Assembly: GCA_018242505.1 (NCBI GenBank)
Contig: JAFEBU010000071.1
Span: forward strand, 1 to 64,000
DNA: 64,000 nt
Direction of reading: 5' to 3'
Source of the DNA: Pseudomonadota bacterium
GTDB taxonomy: Bacteria > Pseudomonadota > Alphaproteobacteria > Reyranellales > Reyranellaceae
Both the position numbers and the translations under genes were made by a program. Below are positions 51,317-60,585 of this stretch, one piece after another. The notes beneath the pieces were generated by a model. It ran no database searches. It was not told the origin of the DNA and saw only the letters and a list, made by a program, of their open reading frames with translations. Within the stretch, counting starts at the first letter, position 1. The number at the start of each line of letters is the position of its first letter.

Positions 51317-52280
51317 GAAGATCATCCTTATCACACCCAAGGGGCCTACATCACGCACCGGCAACAAGGTGGCCGCCTCACGCTGGGCGCGCATCCTGCG
51401 TCGGCTCGGTCACCGCGTCCACGTTGCTTCGGATTATGACGGTGCACCGGCCGACCTGATGGTGGCGGTACATGCCTGGCGCAGTGCCGACGCGATCCGA
51501 CGCTTCAAGTCGACCTGGTCGGGTCGACCGTTGATCCTCCAGCTCAGCGGTACCGACATCTATGACTACATGAAGACAGACCCTGTGCCGACCCTGCGTT
51601 CGATGGAACTGGCGGATCGGCTGGTGGCATTGAACGATCTCGCCTGGCGCGTCGTCCCGAAGCGACTGCGCGCACGCCTTTTGGTGATCCATCAGTCGGC
51701 GACGCCGCCATCGCGCCTGCGCCGACCGAGCTCACGTGCCGTCACCGTTTCAGTGATCGGCCATCTGCGCGACGTCAAGGATCCCCTGCGTGCCGCCGAG
51801 GCCGCGCGCCTGTTGCCGGTCGAGAGTCGCGTGCGCATCGAGCAGGTCGGGCAAGCCTATACACCGCAGTGGGCTGCGCTGGCCCATGCAGAGATGGCCG
51901 CGAATCCGCGCTATGTCTGGCGCGGTGACGTCACGGCATCCGAGGTGCGTCGGCTGCTGGCTCGCAGCCACGCCATGGTGGTCTCCTCCGTGAGCGAAGG
52001 TGGCGCCAACGTCATTTCGGAAGCTGCAGTCGCGGGTGTGCCGATCCTGGCCTCGCGCGTGGACGGCAATGTCGGCCTGCTTGGTGCCGACTATCCGGGG
52101 TATTTCCCAATCGGCGACACCCGGGCGCTGGCGCGATTGTTGCGTCAGATTGAATGCGATTCGTGCTTTGTGCAACGGCTTGGCGAGGCGGTATCGCGTC
52201 GCGCATCGCTCTTTCAGCCGCCGCGCGAGATCGCAGCTTGGCGTCACCTGCTGGCAAGCCTCCGACGTCGGCGCGGATAA
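51315..52280 (+). CDS. senB: Selenosugar synthase SenB-like glycosyltransferase (TIGR04348 family)
   Basis: 321 aa. The start MKIILITPKGPTSRTGNKV is the family N-terminus, followed by ARILRRLGHRVHVASDYDG, HAWRSADAIRRFK, SGTDIYDYM and VSSVSEGGANVISEAAVAGVPILAS, the GT-B donor-sugar motif. The family makes a selenosugar from UDP-sugar and selenophosphate for selenoneine. It pairs with the senA-like gene on the opposite strand. No senC/selD is in the window. Confidence 0.85.
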   Translation: MKIILITPKGPTSRTGNKVAASRWARILRRLGHRVHVASDYDGAPADLMVAVHAWRSADAIRRFKSTWSGRPLILQLSGTDIYDYMKTDPVPTLRSMELADRLVALNDLAWRVVPKRLRARLLVIHQSATPPSRLRRPSSRAVTVSVIGHLRDVKDPLRAAEAARLLPVESRVRIEQVGQAYTPQWAALAHAEMAANPRYVWRGDVTASEVRRLLARSHAMVVSSVSEGGANVISEAAVAGVPILASRVDGNVGLLGADYPGYFPIGDTRALARLLRQIECDSCFVQRLGEAVSRRASLFQPPREIAAWRHLLASLRRRRG

Positions 52281-52365
52281 TCCATGCGCCGATTTCTTGG
52301 AGGTCGTGGAGACGAGCGCGCGATGACGCTGGAGTGTAACGTCCGCTCGGCCTAGCTTCAGCCGA

Positions 52366-52683
52366 ATGACAGTACGCGCCGAGGCAATCCTGTGGGCGAT
52401 CCTGGAGAGATGTGGACGAAGCCCCGAGGGCTATCCGATGGACGCCAGCCATGCGATCGTGGCCCTCCTGATCGGGCATGGGCTCCTGGTGGCGCGTGCC
52501 GATTACCGCGTGGCGCTGACGAAGAAGGGTCGAGATGTGCTCGACCAGCTGCCGCTGCTGATGGGCGAGCCTGAACGCGCCAAAACCCGCAAGAAGAACA
52601 AGAAACGCCGATGGAGTGTACGGCTGCGCAGTGGCCAGCGGATGTTGCCCTGGGCTGCTCCTAAGGGGGGGCGAAAGCCTTAG
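52366..52683 (+). CDS. Small hypothetical protein, winged-helix-like
   Basis: 105 aa. AEAILWAILERCGRSPEGYPM, SHAIVALLIGHGLLVARADYRVALTKKGRDVLDQL looks like a winged-helix helix-turn-helix followed by a wing ending in TKKG. A very basic C-terminus (KTRKKNKKRRWSVRLR) could bind nucleic acid. Not recognised as a named family; no operon partner. Confidence 0.6.
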   Translation: MTVRAEAILWAILERCGRSPEGYPMDASHAIVALLIGHGLLVARADYRVALTKKGRDVLDQLPLLMGEPERAKTRKKNKKRRWSVRLRSGQRMLPWAAPKGGRKP

Positions 52684-52715
52684 TCGCTATGGGCGCAGTG
52701 GGCTCGATTATCGTG

Positions 52716-52991
52716 TCAGCTCCTTGAGCCACGATCCTTGAGATGCGCTGCGAGCTCCGCCAGCTTCTCCCTGAAAGCGTCACTTTGCTGGTCGGCCGCC
52801 GCCGCTCGATCCGCGTCGGCTTTCCCGATCTGCTCGAAATAGGCATCGACTGCTGCGGTGAACGGTGTTTCCGAAGACCTGGACGGAGAAGGTGTCTCGA
52901 CGGGCTCGACTTTCACCGCCTTCGCGTCGGCTTCCGATTTCGACTTGGGCTTCGACGGATCAATACGCTCCCATTTGCCCTCGATGATCAT
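52716..52991 (-). CDS. Small hypothetical protein
   Basis: 91 aa. N-terminal MIIEGKWERIDPSKPKSKSEADAKAV is charged and probably disordered, then FTAAVDAYFEQIGKADADRAAAADQQSDAFREKLAELAAHLK forms a long amphipathic helix. No known domain. Isolated between low-density stretches. Confidence 0.5.
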   Translation of the reverse strand: MIIEGKWERIDPSKPKSKSEADAKAVKVEPVETPSPSRSSETPFTAAVDAYFEQIGKADADRAAAADQQSDAFREKLAELAAHLKDRGSRS

Positions 52992-53427
52992 GGATCACTC
53001 CCCCAACAAGTGATGCCTCAAGACCGGTCGGTAAAGCGCAGAGGAAGAGGGCGCTCGGCAACAAGAAGTTTTCCCAAGGGGGCCGCGGACCTTGAGATCG
53101 AAAACACGTATTCGCCTGCAACTCCTTGACGCGCCACATCAGTGGAGCCGGGGTGTCGCTCTGTGACCATTTCCCTGGATGCGAAACGGGCTTGGTTCAC
53201 CAGCCTCTGTGAAGGCCCGACTGTCTGTCTGCCTGGCCCGCTCCGCATGGCCAGGCGGCCGAGGGATCGGCATCTATGACGTCCAAATAGATACGCCCTC
53301 GAAATAATGGGAGGGCTCCCTGCTCCGCGGTTGGAGATATCGGACCCTCCGCCCTGTCGCCGCCAAAGGGCTGCCTCGTCCCGTGGGTGTACCGAAGGTC
53401 TTCTGTTACCTCTTCGAGGGATGAAAG
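52992..53427. other. Gene-poor stretch
   Basis: 436 bp without a convincing gene. It contains an 8-bp inverted repeat GCCTGGCC / GGCCAGGC (53231-53238 and 53249-53256, 10-nt spacer) without a U-tract. Nothing else is supported. Confidence 0.5.
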
Positions 53428-53772
53428 ATGCTTGAAAGCACTGAGCCCTTACCAAGCCATGGCCTTCAATTCTTGCACGGTCCTTGCATGGCAACCGCTG
53501 GCTGTTTCGAGCGTTTGGGCCTCATGCGACCCCACATCCACGCGCGTGCGTTCTGTCGAGCCCTACTGGAGCAATCCAGGGAAACCGACGCCTGGCACCC
53601 GATCGCCGCGGTGGGCGAACGGCTGGGCGTAGGGGCCGACCAGGGGGTGGCTCTTGCTAGGGAATGTGTGCGCCGGGCATGGATCGAACAGATGGCGGAT
53701 AGCGTCCGCCTGCGGGCGGAAGGTCGCCAGGTTGCCCTGCAGAGGCTCTCTTTCACAGGAAGCGGCCGCTAG
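53428..53772 (+). CDS. Small hypothetical protein, possible winged-helix
   Basis: 114 aa from ATG 53428 behind GAGGG; an internal ATG at 53488 is possible. WHPIAAVGERLGVGADQGVALARECVRRAWI resembles a helix-turn-helix and LRAEGRQVAL a wing, in the same general style as the 52366 gene. No named family. Confidence 0.5.
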   Translation: MLESTEPLPSHGLQFLHGPCMATAGCFERLGLMRPHIHARAFCRALLEQSRETDAWHPIAAVGERLGVGADQGVALARECVRRAWIEQMADSVRLRAEGRQVALQRLSFTGSGR

Positions 53773-53902
53773 TATGGATTGCCGAACGGTCGGAGGAATG
53801 GGCCCGGCCCGGCTGTAAGTTCAATTCCTACCGGTCTTGATATGGCATAGAGCGTCTCCCCGTGATATGGGGCTCGCGCGGCGGGTAACAGCTGCGTTTG
53901 GC

Positions 53903-54976
53903 ATGGGACTTGGTTTCTTGGACGACATCGCTCTTCCCGACCGGACGGAATCGATGGCAGGCCAGGCGCCAGCTCGGGTGGCGCAACAGCGGCGGCTGAA
54001 GTGGGGCGCGGGCCTCACGGCGGCTCTCTGCGTTGCGGCGGGCCTTGCCCTTTGGATCATACCGAGCCAGCAGAGCAGCGGCGCTCCAAGCAATGGCTCC
54101 ACAGAGTTGGTGACCTCGCGCGGATATACCGACGCGCCTGCCGGCACGGCTCTGATCGCTGGCGATCCCTGGAGTGGCGGCGCCGTCCTGCTGGAATTGC
54201 GCGTCAAGAACGACCAGAAGGTGAAACGGGGCGAAGTCATCGCGGTTCTGTCGAATTACCCCCAGGCCGACGTTTCAGTGCGTACGGCCGAGGCCGAGCT
54301 GGAAAAGGTCGAACGCCAACGCGAAACCATGGTCTCCGGTTATCGGGCGACAGCCATCAGCCTGCAGGAAATCGCCGTGAAGACGATGGCCGAACAGGTC
54401 AAGCTCAAGACCCTTGAGCTTACCCGGTCGGACGGCCCCCCTGACGTGAAGCAGCTCCAGCTTGAAATGGCGCGAACGAATCTGGAACGCGGGCAGGCCA
54501 TGCTGCGGGTCATGAAGGAATCCTTGGCGACCGACCTGGCGGAGATCGACGCTGATCTCAAGGCGTCCAGGTCTGGCCTGGACAACGCCCGCACTCGGCG
54601 CGAGCAGGCTCTGGTCCGCTCGCCACTCGACGGAATCGTAGTGCAGGTCTATGCGCGTCCTGGTGAGCGGATTGGGCCAAACGGCATCGTCAAGATCGTC
54701 GACATGAAACAGATGCGTGTGATTGCCGATGTCGACGAGCAGCACATGGACCGGGCCCATGTCGGCGCCAAGGTCGAAGTGACGTTTCGGGGCAGCGCCA
54801 ACACTTATCCCGGCAAGATCTCGCGCGTGCTCCCGATCGTGAGGCGCATGCAGCGCACCGAGCCGGACGGCGGCTCGACCACAGATGCTCCGGTGGTACA
54901 AGTCGAGATCAAGCTCGACAATCCGGCAGACATGCCGGAAATCCTGGGAAGAGAGGCCAAAGTCACGGTCCTTTGA
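53903..54976 (+). CDS. HlyD-type periplasmic adaptor (membrane fusion protein), orphan
   Basis: 357 aa; the start is uncertain, with MGLARR at 53867 an alternative. One membrane helix near residues 36-52 (AALCVAAGLALWII) anchors it. The biotinyl-lipoyl half is AVLLELRVKNDQKVKRGEVIAVLSNYPQADV. A long coiled hairpin runs near residues 120-230 (Glu/Arg-rich heptads), then LVRSPLDGIVVQVYARPGERI completes the lipoyl domain and a beta-barrel follows. Such proteins bridge an inner-membrane pump and an outer channel, but no ABC or RND partner lies beside it. Confidence 0.85.
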   Translation: MGLGFLDDIALPDRTESMAGQAPARVAQQRRLKWGAGLTAALCVAAGLALWIIPSQQSSGAPSNGSTELVTSRGYTDAPAGTALIAGDPWSGGAVLLELRVKNDQKVKRGEVIAVLSNYPQADVSVRTAEAELEKVERQRETMVSGYRATAISLQEIAVKTMAEQVKLKTLELTRSDGPPDVKQLQLEMARTNLERGQAMLRVMKESLATDLAEIDADLKASRSGLDNARTRREQALVRSPLDGIVVQVYARPGERIGPNGIVKIVDMKQMRVIADVDEQHMDRAHVGAKVEVTFRGSANTYPGKISRVLPIVRRMQRTEPDGGSTTDAPVVQVEIKLDNPADMPEILGREAKVTVL

Positions 54977-55484
54977 CCCTGTGCTGGCTGCGCTTGTGGC
55001 CACATCAATTTTGCGTCGGGCGGAGTCGCGTGGCATGTCGTGTATCATCCATGTCGGACATCCGGCGCTTTCGGAGAGTCGCTCCGATGTTTTGAATTCG
55101 CGCAACTGATTGCGCCACAGCGCATGTCGTGGCTAGAAAGATCATCGATTGTGCATCGCGTCAGGCCAAGCCTCTCACATAGACCCTCGCGTAGAACCCA
55201 CTTTGTCAGATTTTCGAAGCGATCGGCGACTTCGCCGAAGGCTGCAGCGACAGACGATATTGTGCAGTTGTGGAGCGTCATACCCAAGTTTTTTGCTCGC
55301 CAATCCCGCCCGCCATCGCCGTGCCTGCTGGCGCCGAAGTGTGCAGTGGGGATCGCAGAAGTGACAGTCCCCATACGCAGCTGCCAAAGCGCCGCCGCCG
55401 CGCATATTGCTCCCTTTGGCGATCAGCCTGCATACTGGTTAGTGGCGTATTTGTCGAAGACTCCAATTATTTCGAGGGATCTCC
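54977..55484. other. Gene-poor stretch after the orphan adaptor
   Basis: About 508 bp. Overlapping short frames on both strands contradict each other and carry no recognisable domain. No membrane or ATPase gene for the adaptor is found here, so any partner gene has been lost or lies elsewhere. Confidence 0.5.
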
Positions 55485-56039
55485 ATGTTCAACTGGAGGC
55501 GTAGACAAGTCGCAGCAGGACTACGGCCCACCAGGGAAGTGCCGCCTTTGAGATTCCCATCGGAATCGGCGCTCGACGGAATAATAGAAGTAGCTGGAGG
55601 CCATCTACTCCCTGACAATTTCTTTACCGGCGTACACTTGCGGGAGCGTGCGGCCATTGGAGGCCAACCTCCGGTGACTCATCTACGAATGGACCTCATC
55701 ACTTTCGTCGGTGCGACGATAGTTACGTCGCGCGCTCCTTTTCGCCACTCCGTTCGCATTGACACTGACGCTACCGTCAAAAGCCAATTCGAGTCGGACG
55801 CCCTCTTGACCATCGAAATTGCCATTGAGGTCGATGGTGGCAAGGTCGGGATTGTCTGGGCCGATGAAAATGACCAACCGTTCGCAAGCGCGGAGCGATT
55901 TGCAATTCCTGGAGTTCAGCGTGTCCTGAGCTGGGTTCGTCTGGGACAAGCGCACCATTTGGTATTCAGGAATATGGCGACCGGTCGGATGAGTAGCTCG
56001 TTTTGTGTTTCGGGGCTGCGCGCCATGGTCAGCCACTGA
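55485..56039 (+). CDS. Hypothetical protein with a sugar-cluster-type beta-domain
   Basis: 184 aa behind GAGG. The C-terminal two-thirds look all-beta: MDLITFVGATIVTSRA, IEIAIEVDGGKVGIVWADENDQPF, LSWVRLGQAHHLVFRNMATGR. The pattern VGIGxxxE..(30-40)..HLVFRN is what I associate with beta-sandwich modules attached to FkbM-type methyltransferases and glycosyltransferases in surface-polysaccharide clusters. Here it stands alone, so it may be a truncated piece of a larger enzyme. Two GT2 genes follow. Confidence 0.55.
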   Translation: MFNWRRRQVAAGLRPTREVPPLRFPSESALDGIIEVAGGHLLPDNFFTGVHLRERAAIGGQPPVTHLRMDLITFVGATIVTSRAPFRHSVRIDTDATVKSQFESDALLTIEIAIEVDGGKVGIVWADENDQPFASAERFAIPGVQRVLSWVRLGQAHHLVFRNMATGRMSSSFCVSGLRAMVSH

Positions 56040-56212
56040 TCGTTGGCTGCGAAACCACCTTCACGATCTTCGCCGCCGTCGCCGTAAGCGAGATGCGGCA
56101 TCGCCGGGTCGGGGGTGCTCTTCGAATTTGCGGTATCGATCAGGTCTGATGGTCGCCAATACTGCCGGCCCTCAGGACGACACTTCAGGCTTCCTCGGTG
56201 TGAGCGAGGTTC

Positions 56213-57241
56213 TCAGTACCGGCCAGCAGTTCCATCACGGCTCCATCGGGAAATCGCAGCCCCGACCCGCGCGAGCAACCGCCGCAAGGCGAGCGGACTT
56301 TCCGGGCGAAGGGCAGTCCGCAATGCCGCCTCGGCCTGGGAATAGTGAAAGTCTCCGAATGCGGAACGCAGGACGTCGGCGTTCTGGTGGAATACCGAAT
56401 CGATCAGTCTCAGGACCGAATCCCGCTTGGGGCCCCACGAGGCCGTCGATGAGTTATAGGTGCCGCCGAGGACAGTGCCGTTGGAATGGTTGTTGTGTCC
56501 GTGCATACGGTAGGCATACAGCACTTCGTGGATGGCAATCGCGCCGGTTAGCAGCCAGGCGAAGGTCGACAAGTAGAAGTCGACAAAGAGGCGCAGATCC
56601 TCATCGGACGGCGTCAGCACGAGATCGACGAAGCTGCGCCGGAACATCATGCTCGCCATGCTGTTTGTCGCCACATCGATCGACCATCGACCGTGGAGAG
56701 TCACCGTTTTGTTGCTTGGATAGGTCAGCTTTCCGGTGTCGGGCTCGACCGAAGGAATATAGAGGGAGTCGATGGGTCGGTTCGGAGGATCGTAGCTGTA
56801 GTCGAACCACCAGGCTGTCCCGGCTGCCAGCCGACCGGGAGAATCGATGATGTGGGAGTCGCAAAAGGTCAAGGCAACAGGAAAGTCGGCATTCAGGTGG
56901 GCCGCCAAATGCCGCTCCACGAACGGCTCGTACCAGATATCATCGGAGTCCAGAAAGCAGACCAGCGGCGTATCCAATTCTGCGAGGCCACGTCGAATGG
57001 CGCCGCCCTGTCCCACATTCGATTTCAGGCGGACATAATGAAATCTCGAATCGTTCAGATCGGAAAGGCATCGCCGGATCACCTCGTCGGATTGGTCGGT
57101 TGACGCGTCGTCGACGACAACGGCCTTGACGTTGTGCACCGTCTGGCGCGCGACCGATCCGATCGCGTCTTCGATGAAATCCGCATTGTTGTAGTTGGCG
57201 ATTACTATTCCGACAGGAGGGGCGACAGGCACTCGATGCAC
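56213..57241 (-). CDS. Glycosyltransferase family 2
   Basis: 342 aa. GT-A start VGIVIANYNNADFIEDAIGSVARQ, nucleotide segment VVVDDASTDQSDEV, and CFLDSDDIWYEPFVERHL with the DxD-type acids. The C-terminal half lacks membrane helices, so it is soluble. Possibly protein or polysaccharide glycosylation. A paralogue (57436) is divergent, with about 194 bp between them. Confidence 0.87.
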   Translation of the reverse strand: MHRVPVAPPVGIVIANYNNADFIEDAIGSVARQTVHNVKAVVVDDASTDQSDEVIRRCLSDLNDSRFHYVRLKSNVGQGGAIRRGLAELDTPLVCFLDSDDIWYEPFVERHLAAHLNADFPVALTFCDSHIIDSPGRLAAGTAWWFDYSYDPPNRPIDSLYIPSVEPDTGKLTYPSNKTVTLHGRWSIDVATNSMASMMFRRSFVDLVLTPSDEDLRLFVDFYLSTFAWLLTGAIAIHEVLYAYRMHGHNNHSNGTVLGGTYNSSTASWGPKRDSVLRLIDSVFHQNADVLRSAFGDFHYSQAEAALRTALRPESPLALRRLLARVGAAISRWSRDGTAGRY

Positions 57242-57435
57242 CGCTTATTGGAGTCTGATCGCCTGCATTGCCAAAAAGGCATCTTTACCTGAACGGTGAG
57301 ACAGGCTGCAACTATACTAATCCGCGTTGGAGGCGCAACTATTTTGGTGTAGGTATACTGGATGAGTTCCTCACGGATGGCGCAAGAAGTTCAACTGCTG
57401 GTTTGTAGCAGGATAGGCGCAGGTGACGGCACACC

Positions 57436-58503
57436 ATGGATGCTATGCTCAATCGGATGATTTCCGGGAATCAGGAAGAACCATTGTGGCGGCGTGTTCT
57501 TCCTGACGCTCCTGGCGTGGTCGGCTTTGAGTCGTTGCCATTGGCGTCCGTCATCGTTACCGCCTACAATTACGAGCGTTTTATCGATCCCTGCTTGCAG
57601 TCGGTCGCGGGGCAGACCTACAGCAAGTTCGAGTGCATCGTCATCGATGACGCCTCGTCGGACGGGACAGGTGAGCGCATAAGACATACGCTCGGAGCGT
57701 TGGACGATGAGCGTTTCCGGTATATTCGCAACCCAACCAACCTCGGGCAGCTCGGCGCCCAATCGACGGCGTTACGGCACTGCCGGGGGGCTTTCATCGT
57801 CTTTCTCGACGCCGACGATACGCTGGCGCCCGCCTTCCTGGAGCGGCATATCTTTGCCCAGGTGAGTGGCCGTTATCCGACCGGCCTGTCGGTATCCGAC
57901 CAACTCACGATCGATCAGGATGGCGCCGTTCATTCAGGTACGAGGCTCAATCGCGATGCCCTTGCCGAAGTGAAGACGGCAAAGACGCTGGCGATTGCTG
58001 CGGGCCAGGGGGCTTCGCCCCTGAATGTCGTCTTCCTGCCGTGGAGAGATGCCGCAACACACGCGTCCTATGGCTGGTATTGGCAAACACAAAGTGCGCT
58101 TGTTTTTCGGCGCTCGGTCCTCGATTTGATCATGCCGCTGCCGGAAGATTGCGGCAGCTTCAGGATATGTGCCGATGCCTATCTTGCCCGGTTCGCCCAT
58201 CTCCTTGCGAATTCCTTGATCCTGCTCGAACCCTTGGGCTGCTATCGTCAGCATGCTGCGAATAATTTCTCCGGACCTTCGTTCATGTCGATCGACCAGC
58301 AAGGCGGCGATATGAGGGTCCACCCACCGCATTCGGCTTTCATTGACCTTGTGCGGATGACGATCAGGAAGCGGCAAAAGATGTTCGATGCCCGGGTGGG
58401 TGACTATCGGATCGCGCAAATCATGGCTGCGATCGGCGACCAGTCCGATGAGACGCTGACGCCCGCGCGGAAGAGCTGGAGACTTTCCTTATCCCGGCAG
58501 TAG
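57436..58503 (+). CDS. Glycosyltransferase family 2
   Basis: 355 aa. ASVIVTAYNYERFIDPCLQSVAGQTY, IVIDDASSDGTGERI, NLGQLGAQSTALRHCRG and VFLDADDTLAPAFLERHI show the GT-A fold; the last mirrors CFLDSDDIWYEPFVERHL in the divergent gene, so the two are paralogues. It has an N-terminal ~30-residue extension. The acceptor is unknown. Confidence 0.87.
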   Translation: MDAMLNRMISGNQEEPLWRRVLPDAPGVVGFESLPLASVIVTAYNYERFIDPCLQSVAGQTYSKFECIVIDDASSDGTGERIRHTLGALDDERFRYIRNPTNLGQLGAQSTALRHCRGAFIVFLDADDTLAPAFLERHIFAQVSGRYPTGLSVSDQLTIDQDGAVHSGTRLNRDALAEVKTAKTLAIAAGQGASPLNVVFLPWRDAATHASYGWYWQTQSALVFRRSVLDLIMPLPEDCGSFRICADAYLARFAHLLANSLILLEPLGCYRQHAANNFSGPSFMSIDQQGGDMRVHPPHSAFIDLVRMTIRKRQKMFDARVGDYRIAQIMAAIGDQSDETLTPARKSWRLSLSRQ

Positions 58504-58558
58504 GCGCTGGTTCTTCCAGCGCTGTCGACGCTCAGCCGATCGAGCCGAAGGAGCCTTG

Positions 58559-59428
58559 ATGGTCGGCAAGCTGATCCTGACGGCCGTGACAGCGATGTCG
58601 CTGGCGCTGCTTTTCCTTATCCTGCCAGACCATGCCAATGCGCAAGAACGGGCGATGGTGCCCCTCACGATCGACGGCGAGCAGGTGCGGCTCGCGACCA
58701 TTACCTACAAGCCGGCCGGGAGGGGGCCGTTTCCGGTTCTGATCTTTCACCATGGCTCGACTGGCGGTGGCCGGGATCCATCGACATTCGGGTTGTCCTA
58801 CGATCCGGTGCCGCTTGTGCGCTGGTTCACGGCACGCGGTTTCGCGGTGGTTCTGCCACAGCGGCGCGGGCGTGGCGGTTCGGAAGGACTGTATGACGAA
58901 GGTTTCGCCGCCGATCGCTCGAAGGGCTATACCTGCGAGGAGAAGCGCTCACTCGCCGGCGCGGAGCACGCCCTGCGCGATATCGATGCTGTCACGACGG
59001 CCATCCTTGCCCAGCCATTCGTCGATCGCTCTCGTGTCCTGGTGGGAGGCAACTCGCGCGGCGGGATACTCGCTGTTGCCTGGGCCGGCCGCCACCCCGA
59101 CCTGCCGATCGGTGTCGTGAACTTCGTCGGTGGCTGGCTCGGCACCTTCTGCTCGACCGCGAGTGCGGTGAACCAGCGGCTGTTCGCGATGGGAGGAGCA
59201 TTCCATAGGCCGACACTCTGGCTCTACGGAGATCACGATCCGCTCTATTCGATCGCGCATTCACAGCAGAATTTCGAACGCTTCAAGGATGCAGGCGGCA
59301 TAGGCACATTCCATGTCATTGAAGAGCCGGCGGCCGAGAACGGCCATCTGATCGATCGGCTCGACACCCTTTGGTCCAACGCCGTCGATTCCTATCTGGC
59401 TGCACTTGGATTGCCGCACGGGAAATAG
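58559..59428 (+). CDS. Secreted alpha/beta hydrolase
   Basis: 289 aa from ATG 58559 behind AAGGAG. A signal peptide ends at ANAQ-E. The core has FPVLIFHHGSTGGG, then GFAVVLPQRRGRGGSEG, the nucleophile GGNSRGG, LYGDHDPLYSIAHSQQ (acid) and ENGHLIDRL (His), a Ser-Asp-His triad. Periplasmic esterase or peptidase of the dienelactone-hydrolase/prolyl-oligopeptidase type; substrate unknown. Confidence 0.87.
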   Translation: MVGKLILTAVTAMSLALLFLILPDHANAQERAMVPLTIDGEQVRLATITYKPAGRGPFPVLIFHHGSTGGGRDPSTFGLSYDPVPLVRWFTARGFAVVLPQRRGRGGSEGLYDEGFAADRSKGYTCEEKRSLAGAEHALRDIDAVTTAILAQPFVDRSRVLVGGNSRGGILAVAWAGRHPDLPIGVVNFVGGWLGTFCSTASAVNQRLFAMGGAFHRPTLWLYGDHDPLYSIAHSQQNFERFKDAGGIGTFHVIEEPAAENGHLIDRLDTLWSNAVDSYLAALGLPHGK

Positions 59429-59459
59429 GCCGCCAACAGGACTGCCGCTTTGCGACCGG

Positions 59460-60527
59460 TCAATCAAATGGTGCTTTGGCGGGCTCGTGGGAAGGTTCGG
59501 GAATCCGGCCATCGGCGGAGAGGAGGATGGCGACGGGCCGTGTCGTCTCGAAGTGCGCCAGCACGATCATCAAGACCACCATGATCGGCACGCACAGGAA
59601 CATGCCGACCACGCCCCAGATCGTGCCCCACACCATCAGGGATATGATCACCACCAGCGGCGAGAGATTGAGCGAACGACCCATGATCGCAGGCTCGATG
59701 ACGTTGGCCATCACGATCTGAATGGTGCCGATCACGATCAGCACGATCAGGAAGGGCGTCAGGTGGTCGAACTGCACCAGTGTCAGCAGGGCCGGCGCCA
59801 CGATGGCGAGAATCGAGCCTACGGTTGGGATGTAGTAGAAGAAGAATACCATGACCGCCCAGAAGCCGGCGAAGTCGACACCCACCCAACGCATCACGGC
59901 GTAGGCGAGCAGAGATGTGGCGACGGCAAGTACGGTCTTGATCCGAAGATAGACGCGGATGTCGTGGTCGATCTGCTCAAATACGGAGCGTAAACGAGCC
60001 CGCTGGGCACGAGCGCCGAAGATCAGCGAGAGCTTGTGCCGGAAGTGAACCTGCTCGACGAACAGGAAGCCGGTATAGATCAGTACGATGCCGGCCACGC
60101 TTACCACGGTGGCCGCAGCGCGCGCCACGCCGCCCACCGTCTCGGCAAGGCTCACACGGTCGAACAGCTCGCCGAGCGTCGGCGCCTGTTCCATGCCGAT
60201 GATCTGCGCCGCCTGGTCGAGCAGGTGCTGCAGCCGGCCCTCGTAAGCGGGGGCGGCATCGGCGACAGCGGTGATGTTGTGGCCGATGGTGCGGCCAATC
60301 ACGACGACGATGCCGCCCATGATCAGCACAGCGGCGAGCAGTGCCAGCGGTCGCGGTATGTGAAGGCGACCAAGCCGCGGCCGCTCGATCGCATCGGCCA
60401 TGGCATCGACCATGTACCAGAGTGCAATCGCCAGCACGAATGGCAACAGGAGACCGCGGCCTTCGATCAGGAGATACATCGTCGCCGCAATTACGACGGT
60501 CCACAGGGCGGCGCGCATCAGGGTCAT
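59460..60527 (-). CDS. AI-2E/PerM-family transporter
   Basis: 355 aa from MTLMRAALWTV; the frame runs further back but that part reads as noise over the dnaE2 gene end. About eight membrane helices. The family middle reads FLFVEQVHFRHKLSLIFG, then FFYYIPTVGSILAIVAPALLTL and NVIEPAIMGRSLNLSPLVVIISLMVWGTIWGVVGMFL, the conserved C-terminal block. Inner-membrane exporter or antiporter; the named substrate AI-2 is not established for most members. Confidence 0.9.
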   Translation of the reverse strand: MTLMRAALWTVVIAATMYLLIEGRGLLLPFVLAIALWYMVDAMADAIERPRLGRLHIPRPLALLAAVLIMGGIVVVIGRTIGHNITAVADAAPAYEGRLQHLLDQAAQIIGMEQAPTLGELFDRVSLAETVGGVARAAATVVSVAGIVLIYTGFLFVEQVHFRHKLSLIFGARAQRARLRSVFEQIDHDIRVYLRIKTVLAVATSLLAYAVMRWVGVDFAGFWAVMVFFFYYIPTVGSILAIVAPALLTLVQFDHLTPFLIVLIVIGTIQIVMANVIEPAIMGRSLNLSPLVVIISLMVWGTIWGVVGMFLCVPIMVVLMIVLAHFETTRPVAILLSADGRIPEPSHEPAKAPFD

Positions 60528-60585
60528 GCCGACACTATAGCGGGTTGCACCGCGGAGAGGAGCGGCCGATGTTGCGCGTCCAGGG

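Noticed and set aside
53231..53256. 8-bp inverted repeat as a terminator
   Set aside because: No U-tract on either strand and no gene clearly ends there.
55040..55504. Possible genes on both strands in the gap after the orphan adaptor
   Set aside because: Frames on opposite strands overlap and none has recognisable features.
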